Origin: Dysgonamonadaceae bacterium
GTDB taxonomy: Bacteria; Bacteroidota; Bacteroidia; Bacteroidales; Azobacteroidaceae
Direction: 5' to 3'
Length of the DNA: 12,161 nucleotides
Assembly: GCA_031284225.1 (NCBI GenBank)
Contig: JAITAH010000106.1
Span: 1 to 12,161 of the forward strand
The position numbers and the translations under genes are program-made. This document shows, piece by piece, positions 5,725 through 12,161 of this stretch; position 1 is the stretch's first letter, and every line of letters starts with the position of its first letter. The notes beneath the pieces were generated by a model, which worked only from the letters and a program-made list of their open reading frames with translations, did no database searches and was not told the origin of the DNA.

Positions 5725-7821
5725 ATGCGCTTTTTAAGAATTAATAACCTGAAACATATAACTTTACAAATTATCGGATCTATCGTCCTGTTAAGCTTTA
5801 TCGCTTGCCAACACAAGGAAATTACGGAGTGTCCGGCCACAAATATACCTGTTAATATCGTTATTCACTGGGATAGCGTACCCGCCAATACGCTGGAGTT
5901 GCCCGGCAAGATGACCGTACACTGGTATCCGACAACAGAACGCCTCATCGCTTCCGACATGAGTCCTTACGGCGGCCGGGAATGGCTTAATGCCAATACA
6001 TTCGACGTTATGTGCCTCGACTTTTATGGAAACACCACGCTGGCTTTCCGCAGTAACGGCGACCGTGAGAATTTCGAAGTGTATAATGTCCGTTCGACCG
6101 GCCTGTACAATGTGAATGTGCCTCAGTTGCCCGGCGAAGTAACCGTTGCAGAAGCCTATCCGTACCAATGGTATATCGACAGCCGGTCGCAAACGATTGA
6201 TATAAAAAAACAGCCGGCAAAGGATACGGCTACTGTGCATTTTTATCCGAAAAACGTATTAAAGGAATTTACCTTCCTTGTGTACGACGTGATCGGCGCC
6301 AAATACATGATTAAAAACGGCGGAGCCATTTCCGGCATGTCGGGATCGTATTTCCCGGCCAGCCACAGTCTGGCGTCAAGGCCTTCCACCATATTATTCT
6401 CGCGCGTGGAAGCCATTATCGACGGACAGAACAGTTCGCTCTGGACATCGCAGGACAAAGCGCTTTTTGCCGGTAAAGACCCGAATTGGGACAGTCCTGA
6501 TACGCTCAAAGGCTGGACACGCGATTGGATAGTCGGGAAATTCGTTACTTTCGGACCGCTCAATCCCGATGATTTTCGTTTCCGCCTTACCGTAGAAGCC
6601 ATCAGTAAAGCTAACAACCATTTTTACGGTTCATGGGGATACCAACATGGCGAATGGGAAAATACCATAGCTTCCCAAATCAAGAACGCTATGGGCCAAA
6701 ACGGAACGCTTGAAGAACAATTGGCATGGCGGCAACGCAACGGCGGATACGACATTATAATCAGCAACAAACGTCGTATGGTAGTACCCGAAACCGAAGG
6801 CGGCATCGGCAACGAGGGCGGCTTTATTGTCGGCGTGGACGACTGGGGCGAAATGATAAGCGCGCCCACAGTGGGAGGTGGAAGCAACCGCAGTAGCGCA
6901 CTACGCGCAGCCATTAATACTTATGCCAACCTTCCCGACTTTGTAGTCAACGGCATACATACCGACGGCGCCGCATGGTCGCGTATCTTTAATGAACAAT
7001 ATGTTTATAAACCCGAAAGCGGCTTAGTTTGGGATTATGCGCCTAAAAAATTCTGGCCGGCCACAGGTATGATCGACTTTTATGCGTATGCGCCGGCCGG
7101 TGTTAAAAATCTGGTTAAAGGCTTGTATAATAACGGAGACAACACAACCAAGCCCGTCCTCGAATATACAATGCCGTACAAGGAACGGGAAGAACCGCCT
7201 CCCGGAACCGGCGAGCCGTCCTCGCCTCTGTTTGTGGACGACAAGCAGGAAGACCTGCTCGTGGCCGTGCAAAACCGCCCGTCGCCGCACAGCATTCCGG
7301 TGCCTATGAACTTTCGCCATGCTTTCAGCCGGGTAACCGTAAAGGCGAAAACCGATAAGAACTACACCGCCTACCGCATCAAGGTATCGAGGGTCGATCT
7401 GCAAAATATGCAAACGTCAGGCAAACTCGAATTGAAGCCGGACAATAAGAATTTACCGTACAGCACCGGCATCCCGATGGAAGCGACCGAACACTTCAAA
7501 TACAACGGCACGAATAGTGTAACGTTATGGACGAACCTCCGGACGCCGGCAAGCTACTGCTTCCGGTTGCTTTCAGGCCTCGTTGCCATCGAAGACGAAT
7601 ATACCACGCTACTGCACAACGATAATAGCGTGTTTGTGATACCCCAAAGCACAATCGGCGCAACGGTATATGTGGAATACAACGTGTATTCGCTCTCGCC
7701 GGCAGGCGGTGAGCAATACATCATGTCGGCCAATAAATTATTGTCGCTACCTTCCGGATTCTCATTCGAAACCGGACGGCAATACGAATTACAGCTAATA
7801 TTGAATGTTCCTGCAAAATGA
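5725..7821 (+). CDS. Lipoprotein fusing a DUF5119-like domain to a fimbrillin-like domain; likely pilus anchor or minor subunit
   Basis: 698 aa. SPII signal peptide: hydrophobic IIGSIVLLSFIAC with the lipid cysteine at C28. Residues about 30-380 resemble the DUF5119 lipoproteins of fimbrial loci: VNIVIHWDSVPANTLELPG, TVHWYPTTE, and a closing GGFIVGVDDWGEMI. Residues about 390-698 resemble a fimbrillin (Mfa-like) module: WDYAPKKFWPATGMIDFYAYAP (436-457), KQEDLLVAV (507-515), MNFRHAFSRVTVKAK (528-542), and GRQYELQL (684-691). The same motif series occurs in the next gene. Normally these are two proteins; here one frame carries both, with no second lipobox between them. It ends 7 residues after GRQYELQL, without the VxVxDW strand that ends the next gene's product. 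It is translated 5 nt after the DUF3575 gene and is almost certainly in the same operon. FimB/Mfa2-like anchoring is inferred from the lipid and the missing terminal strand. DUF5119 assignment is moderate; fimbrillin similarity is strong. Confidence 0.8.
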   Translation: MRFLRINNLKHITLQIIGSIVLLSFIACQHKEITECPATNIPVNIVIHWDSVPANTLELPGKMTVHWYPTTERLIASDMSPYGGREWLNANTFDVMCLDFYGNTTLAFRSNGDRENFEVYNVRSTGLYNVNVPQLPGEVTVAEAYPYQWYIDSRSQTIDIKKQPAKDTATVHFYPKNVLKEFTFLVYDVIGAKYMIKNGGAISGMSGSYFPASHSLASRPSTILFSRVEAIIDGQNSSLWTSQDKALFAGKDPNWDSPDTLKGWTRDWIVGKFVTFGPLNPDDFRFRLTVEAISKANNHFYGSWGYQHGEWENTIASQIKNAMGQNGTLEEQLAWRQRNGGYDIIISNKRRMVVPETEGGIGNEGGFIVGVDDWGEMISAPTVGGGSNRSSALRAAINTYANLPDFVVNGIHTDGAAWSRIFNEQYVYKPESGLVWDYAPKKFWPATGMIDFYAYAPAGVKNLVKGLYNNGDNTTKPVLEYTMPYKEREEPPPGTGEPSSPLFVDDKQEDLLVAVQNRPSPHSIPVPMNFRHAFSRVTVKAKTDKNYTAYRIKVSRVDLQNMQTSGKLELKPDNKNLPYSTGIPMEATEHFKYNGTNSVTLWTNLRTPASYCFRLLSGLVAIEDEYTTLLHNDNSVFVIPQSTIGATVYVEYNVYSLSPAGGEQYIMSANKLLSLPSGFSFETGRQYELQLILNVPAK

Positions 7822-7892
7822 ATTCGTTCATTAATTTATAAACAAAACATTTTTTTTCACTTATTTATTTATTCATTTAATTTTTATTTACT
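7822..7892 (+). other. AT-rich intergenic leader between the two fimbrillin-type genes
   Basis: The 71 nt contain a T8 run (7850-7857) and a TTAT/ATTT-type microsatellite (about 7860-7890) directly before the ATG. No TAnnTTTG box and no hairpin was found, so read-through from the upstream promoter is the simplest reading. The unstructured U-rich leader may favour translation of the downstream subunit. Confidence 0.4.
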
Positions 7893-9002
7893 ATGATGAC
7901 AAAAAAAAATTTCTTAAGAATGTCCCTGCTGGCAATTGCCGGCTTATGGGTAGCATGTTCCAGCGATGAAACCCTGAATAACGAAAATAGGGAACCAATT
8001 TCATTTCGCGTTCAGGGCGGCGCTCCGTCCCTCCGGGCTACCGGCACTACGCTCGGTTTTGTGAATGCTTTCGTGGTAAACGCTTACGGAGATGTAACGG
8101 GCATCCCTACTGCTACTCCCCCATCGGTTGCAACGATGAATGGCGTAACGGTATATCGCGAGGAAAACAACACTACCGACGTTTTCGATTACAACCCGAA
8201 ATTGTACTATCACTCCGCAGACAGCAAGGTCTATTTTTCCGCCTACTCGCCCATCAGTAAAAGCGTTAACTCCGGGTTGAAAAACGACCCCAATAACAAA
8301 ATTGACTACACGGTAATCGTACCCGACAAAACTAATGGGAACACCTCGCAGGAAGATCTGTTAGTAGCTTATACCGCTCAAAACGATTTGAGCGGAACAA
8401 CAAAGGTAACGCTTAACTTCAAACATGCTTTGAGCCGTGTATATGTAAAAGCCACAAACGAAACGCCTGAAACGGTTGTTATCAAGGAGTTAAAATTAGT
8501 CAACCTGTATAATCGAGGCGAACTTAAAATTGATGCAACTTCTTGGAACGTGGCCACTAATGTAGATATCAACGAAGCATACAAGACGACAATTGCTACT
8601 GTACCCGACTATAAGAAATTATGGACTCCTACCGGTTCTCAAAACAACTCCTACCAATATGTGCTTCCCGCTTCGGGTGTAGCCGTACCGGCAGGCACTA
8701 AAACGAGAACTTTCATTGTATCTAAAGAACAGGGCATGATGATATTGCCGCAAACGACGATTTCCAGTTCCCCCTTTACGGAAGCCACCGATTTTTATCT
8801 GGAGGTAAAATACAAACTTTCCAACATTGAGGAAACAGTTAAAATACCGTTCAAAGATTTGAATAATCTCTCCGCAACAGGTCTGACTTTTGAATTCGGC
8901 CGCCAGTATGCGCTGAATATCGACTTTAAAAACGTAGCCATCGAATTTACTGTAACGGTTGAAGATTGGAACACGCCGGAGGTTGACTTACCTTTACCGT
9001 AA
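7893..9002 (+). CDS. Fimbrillin-family lipoprotein, probable pilus stalk subunit
   Basis: 369 aa, a usual length for a FimA/Mfa-type fimbrillin. SPII signal: MTKKNFLRMSLLAIAGLWVAC, lipid cysteine C22, followed by SSDE. The mature part begins EPISFRVQGG, the typical opening strand of the superfamily. Further landmarks: KLYYHSADSKVYFSAYSP (103-120), SQEDLLVAYT (152-161), VTLNFKHALSRVYVKA (172-187), MMILPQTT (282-289), FGRQYALNIDF (335-345), and the C-terminal TVTVEDWN (353-360). Known family members are exported as lipoproteins, cleaved after an arginine, and polymerise by donor-strand exchange; R33 (ENR/EP) and R48 (SLR/AT) are candidate sites, but no protease gene is in view. Tandem ATGs at 7893 and 7896 make the start uncertain by one residue. 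It follows the fusion lipoprotein by 71 nt and precedes the giant adhesin. Of the two fimbrillin-type products it is the better stalk candidate because it keeps the terminal strand. Confidence 0.88.
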   Translation: MMTKKNFLRMSLLAIAGLWVACSSDETLNNENREPISFRVQGGAPSLRATGTTLGFVNAFVVNAYGDVTGIPTATPPSVATMNGVTVYREENNTTDVFDYNPKLYYHSADSKVYFSAYSPISKSVNSGLKNDPNNKIDYTVIVPDKTNGNTSQEDLLVAYTAQNDLSGTTKVTLNFKHALSRVYVKATNETPETVVIKELKLVNLYNRGELKIDATSWNVATNVDINEAYKTTIATVPDYKKLWTPTGSQNNSYQYVLPASGVAVPAGTKTRTFIVSKEQGMMILPQTTISSSPFTEATDFYLEVKYKLSNIEETVKIPFKDLNNLSATGLTFEFGRQYALNIDFKNVAIEFTVTVEDWNTPEVDLPLP

Positions 9003-9052
9003 GGTTAATTCTCATATTCAATGTTTTTCGCCGATGCGGAAAGCAAAAACAA

Positions 9053-9080
9053 CCCGCGCCCCCTTGGTTGGGGACGCGGG
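9053..9080. promoter_or_regulatory. GC-rich stem-loop between the fimbrillin and giant adhesin genes
   Basis: CCCGCG plus CCCC pair with GGGG plus CGCGGG around one C-A mismatch, giving a 6+4 bp stem with a 6-nt TTGGTT-type loop. Read on the plus strand it is followed by A-rich sequence, not a T-run, so it is not a classic intrinsic terminator there; on the minus strand a TTGTTTTTG tail follows, but no minus gene needs it. It may stabilise the upstream mRNA or partly attenuate read-through, so that the stalk subunit outnumbers the downstream giant protein. It stands out as GC-rich in AT-rich flanks. Confidence 0.6.
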
Positions 9081-9105
9081 AACAAAAACACAGCATAATA
9101 AAAAG

Positions 9106-12100
9106 ATGAAAATGAAAAAGTATTTGATATACGCTTTCTTGTCGCTCGCCCTGTTCTGCCCGCGAGCAATGCAGGCGCAAACGCCCGGTGGAATCAGTAA
9201 TGCTACTCCCATCGTGTGGCTTACGCCCGATACCTACGCAAACGGTACATGGACAAACAAAATTTCCGGTACGGTGGGGGATTTTATCAATCCTTCAGGT
9301 ACAAGCTTAGAAAAACCCGGCACCATTACCAGTTACAACTTCCACCCGGCAGTTGTATTTACCAAAAGTTCCAACAACAATGCGAGGAACCGCTTAGAAT
9401 CGCAAAATACCCGCAACATTGGCAGTGACAATAATATTACCGCCATTTTCGTGCATAAACGGAAAACAAACGGCTACGCCAAACACGATTTCTTTTCGTT
9501 CAACTACAACAGTGGAGACAATGGACATATCGTGTGGAATAATGGCAATGCCAATAACAATCAACTTACCGTATATTGGCCGGCTACAACAGTTAATTTT
9601 GAACAAAACCGGCATAACGAAGGTATTTTGACTGTTGACATCAACAATAGCGCCGGAAGCCGGATCGAGAGTTATCTAAACGGCGTCAATTATCAAAGCA
9701 CGGGAAACCACGGCGGCAAAGTATCTTACAACACCAAATGGGTGCTGGGAGCAGGATACAGCAATAGCTATGGTTACGAAGGAGAGGTGCAGGAAGTAAT
9801 TATACTTAAATCAAACGACACAAGCAACCGCCTCACCGTTACCGACCGGCAAAAAATCCATTCCTACCTTGCTATAAAATACGGTATTACGCTGAACAAC
9901 GACAATTACGTTAATTCCGACAATTATGCGGTGTGGAACAGAACCACAAACAACGGCTATAACAACAATATTTTCGGCATCGGGCGTGACAATGCCGCCG
10001 GGCTGAACCAAGTGCAAAGCTGTAGTCAAAACAGCGACATGCTGACCATTTACAAGGGTGCGTTCAACACGACCAACAATAACAACAGTACGGCATTAAG
10101 CAATAAAACCTTCCTGATGCTCGGTGCAAACGGTGAATCAGGAAACATCGCATACAACTACTCCGCAAACACCCCCTTTCTGAACGGCAATTCTGCGGAT
10201 AAAGTCAATTACCGCTCCTCAGTCGTTTATAAGGCGCAGGTAACTACCGCAGGCACAGCCGGAGGCAGCCAAACCGTCAATATTAACGTTGCTTCCAGAA
10301 GCGCAAAGTATGTGCTGGTTTCTGCGAATGCCGCTTTCCCTCCTGCAAGCACACGCATTTATCCGATTAACGCCTTCACGGCTGCCAATGTGCTGATTAA
10401 CAATGGCGACATGGTTGCTATCGCCGGCTTTCAGACAACGCCCGGCGACTCGAAAGCAGTTATTTTTTTTACATGGCTCACACCGGAAAGTTACAACAAC
10501 GGTGTTTGGAAAAACCTTATGGGCGATGGGATAGGAGACTTTACGCAGACATCTACATGGAATGTCAAAACGCCGCCGACAAAAATTTTGGGAGCGAATT
10601 ATCATCAGGCCACTTCATTCGTGCCTCAAAATTTCGCTACTGCATTAAATCGTCTAATATCGAAAAACGGCATCAATATTTCAAACAACGACGCTTTTAC
10701 CTTTATTTTAGTATATAACGCAATGAATGCGGGATTTGATAACCAAAATATTCTGAACTTTGCCGGAGGAACCGAGTGGAACCTCACCTCCTACTCATTA
10801 GGATATAATAATAATAACAATAACAACACACTGGCTATGGGTTGGCCAACCACTTTACGTTCTTTAGGACAAGTGCCATGGAACACGCCCGTATTGGTTA
10901 CTGTTGACAACAGCAACGGCCAAATAACGACAAACGGCATACGCCACTATTTGGATGGCTCACAGATAGCTACAGCGACATCGGCAAGCGGTTCGGTAAA
11001 TAACGCCATAGTACTTGGCGGCAGCTATTATGATCTTACAGGTAATGGCGAACGCGGTTTCAAAGGCCATATTCAGGAAGTGATTATGTTGAAACGTCCG
11101 AAAGCCTCTGCTTCGTTTTTGGCAGATGTCAATTCGCAGGCGGATTTCAAAAAAATCCATACCTATCTTGCCATAAAATACGGTATCAGTATGAACAGCG
11201 ACTATATGGCTTCCAACGGGACTGTTATCTGGAATAACTCCGCCAATACCGGTTACAACAACCATATTTTCGGTATCGGGAACGACGAAAAGACAGGCTT
11301 GCACCAAAAACAGTCGGTAAGCGCATCCAATCAAAAATTGAAAATTTATGTCGGCAACAAGTTAGAAACGCTGAACAGCGAGAACAACGGCGTCATACCT
11401 GACGGACAATATCTTATAATCGGGAGTAACGGAGCCACCAATTATCCTCCGGTTTCTACCATCACCACAGGTACACAGTACGAAAACGACGTTATAGGCA
11501 CCGAACTGAATTTCTGGTCGGGCGCCATCTACAAAGCGCAACTCACGGGGGTTCCGGCCGGAGACAGTTTTAAGGTAAATGTGCTGGCCGGAAACAGTTA
11601 CAAGTATGCTTTTGTTTCTAAAACAGCCAATTTCATTGCTGGAGATACGCGGATTTATACGGTTAACGCTTTGGGCATAGCTACAATACCTTTCGACAAT
11701 ATGCATCCTTACATTCGCTTTGTGGGGTACAGCTCAGGCCCGGGTGACGTGCTCGACGGCCTGTCGCTCTGGCTCCGAGCCGACGACCCAAACATGCTGA
11801 CAATCCAAAATGTAGATAAAAGCGATCCAACCGTGAGCGGTTATCCCGACGCAACAACAGAAAATACCTTGCCCGCCATAACGGAATGGACCGACTATAT
11901 ACGTAACATGAATTATACCTATAGCAATGCCATCGCAGGGGCTAGCGGCTCGAATGTCAAAAAACCGGTTTACAAGGCAGCCTCACCGGAAATGAATTTC
12001 CATCCGGCGATACGTTTTTACAGCCATGAATCCAGTTCGGGCAGCTATTTAAGAAACAATACCGGTATTTTATCAGCGACCGAACGCAACCAGCATACCG

Positions 12101-12161
12101 CTATATTTGTTACGAATAACAATTTTACTGACAACGCATGGGTTTACCCAATGAGTTTTGG
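9106..12161 (+). CDS. Giant exported Asn-rich repeat adhesin (LamG-like / DUF8202-like), 3' end beyond window
   Basis: An open frame of at least 1018 codons runs to the right edge without a stop. Signal peptide MKMKKYLIYAFLSLALFCP to MQAQ (cleavage near A24), no lipobox. The mature protein is built of long repeats beginning at P27, P446 and P879. Each opens with a WL(T/R)xDxx strand (W38, W457, W889), continues with a beta-rich LamG/concanavalin-like region (FHPAVVF; FHPAIRF), and, in the two complete units, ends with KIHSYLAIKYGITLN (250-264; counterpart with H685) and GYNNNIFGIG, which resemble Bacteroidota surface proteins annotated as DUF8202. Asn-rich stretches occur, including seven in a row (568-574). 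Such proteins usually carry a type IX or gliding-type C-terminal sorting domain; that end is not visible. A further in-frame ATG at 9034 would add 24 residues across the stem-loop but gives a worse signal peptide. The fimbrial context suggests an adhesin or tip-associated role, comparable to large Mfa5-like proteins; this is inference. Confidence 0.85.
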   Translation, partial: MKMKKYLIYAFLSLALFCPRAMQAQTPGGISNATPIVWLTPDTYANGTWTNKISGTVGDFINPSGTSLEKPGTITSYNFHPAVVFTKSSNNNARNRLESQNTRNIGSDNNITAIFVHKRKTNGYAKHDFFSFNYNSGDNGHIVWNNGNANNNQLTVYWPATTVNFEQNRHNEGILTVDINNSAGSRIESYLNGVNYQSTGNHGGKVSYNTKWVLGAGYSNSYGYEGEVQEVIILKSNDTSNRLTVTDRQKIHSYLAIKYGITLNNDNYVNSDNYAVWNRTTNNGYNNNIFGIGRDNAAGLNQVQSCSQNSDMLTIYKGAFNTTNNNNSTALSNKTFLMLGANGESGNIAYNYSANTPFLNGNSADKVNYRSSVVYKAQVTTAGTAGGSQTVNINVASRSAKYVLVSANAAFPPASTRIYPINAFTAANVLINNGDMVAIAGFQTTPGDSKAVIFFTWLTPESYNNGVWKNLMGDGIGDFTQTSTWNVKTPPTKILGANYHQATSFVPQNFATALNRLISKNGINISNNDAFTFILVYNAMNAGFDNQNILNFAGGTEWNLTSYSLGYNNNNNNNTLAMGWPTTLRSLGQVPWNTPVLVTVDNSNGQITTNGIRHYLDGSQIATATSASGSVNNAIVLGGSYYDLTGNGERGFKGHIQEVIMLKRPKASASFLADVNSQADFKKIHTYLAIKYGISMNSDYMASNGTVIWNNSANTGYNNHIFGIGNDEKTGLHQKQSVSASNQKLKIYVGNKLETLNSENNGVIPDGQYLIIGSNGATNYPPVSTITTGTQYENDVIGTELNFWSGAIYKAQLTGVPAGDSFKVNVLAGNSYKYAFVSKTANFIAGDTRIYTVNALGIATIPFDNMHPYIRFVGYSSGPGDVLDGLSLWLRADDPNMLTIQNVDKSDPTVSGYPDATTENTLPAITEWTDYIRNMNYTYSNAIAGASGSNVKKPVYKAASPEMNFHPAIRFYSHESSSGSYLRNNTGILSATERNQHTAIFVTNNNFTDNAWVYPMSF
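9184..12161 (+). repeat. Three long protein-level repeats in the giant adhesin (third truncated by window)
   Basis: Unit 1 is 9184-10440, unit 2 is 10441-11739, unit 3 starts at 11740. Each begins PG(G/D) followed about 10 residues later by the WL strand. Units 1 and 2 are closest to each other: WLTPDTYANGTWTNKI against WLTPESYNNGVWKNLM, QEVIILK against QEVIMLK, KIHSYLAIKYGIT against KIHTYLAIKYGIS, GYNNNIFGIGRD against GYNNHIFGIGND. Unit 3 has the more standard LSLWLRADDP opening seen in related surface proteins. DNA identity is patchy, so the duplication is old. Confidence 0.8.

Noticed and set aside
9811..11706. Minus-strand open frames of 114-128 aa opposite the giant adhesin
   Set aside because: They arise from the AAC/AAT-rich sense strand, which reads as GTT/ATT without stops in antisense; the sense frame is continuous and has a signal peptide and repeats.
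9106..12161. Frameshifted or broken adhesin, because no closed frame was apparent in this stretch
   Set aside because: Translation from 9106 stays in one frame to 12160; it lacks a stop only because the window ends.

Overview
The window looks like part of a Bacteroidales (Bacteroidota) chromosome. Three things point there: sigma-ABfr-type promoter elements (TAnnTTTG at -7, with a TTTG -33 box in one case) instead of -35/-10 boxes and Shine-Dalgarno sites; SPII lipoproteins of the fimbrillin (FimA/Mfa) superfamily; and TrmD, DsbD and MazG sequences of Bacteroidetes type. The genus cannot be decided from the sequence; a Tannerellaceae- or Dysgonomonadaceae-like host would fit.

Left part (1-4091), housekeeping. 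On the minus strand dsbD (2820->796) is followed after 25 nt by mazG (770->beyond base 1), an apparent two-gene operon driven by a -7 box at 2839-2846. Divergently, on the plus strand, come a small single-pass membrane protein of a conserved Bacteroidales family (2949-3359) and trmD (GTG start, 3420-4091).

Right part (4142-12161), a fimbrial/adhesin locus, all on the plus strand. An AT-rich array of T7-G repeats carries a well-formed Bacteroides-type promoter (4195-4225). It is followed by (i) an exported protein with an OmpA-like domain and a C-terminal DUF3575 beta-barrel-type domain, (ii) a 698-aa lipoprotein that appears to fuse a DUF5119-like module to a fimbrillin-like module, (iii) a 369-aa fimbrillin-family lipoprotein, and (iv) a very large exported Asn-rich protein built of about 420-433-aa repeats (LamG/concanavalin-like segment plus a module resembling DUF8202), still open at the right edge after 1018 codons. 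Gaps are 5, 71 and 103 nt, the last holding a GC-rich stem-loop. By analogy with type V (FimA/Mfa) pili the simplest model is: outer-membrane component, lipid-anchored base or anchor subunit, stalk subunit, and a giant non-lipoprotein adhesin displayed with or by the pilus. Roles within this set are inference.

Two starts deserve care: the longest ORFs of dsbD and of the OmpA/DUF3575 gene begin at TTG codons that are actually the last three bases of promoter -7 boxes, so both proteins should be shortened. There is no gene-free stretch longer than 300 bases, and I see no tRNA, rRNA, CRISPR array, transposase or attachment site.
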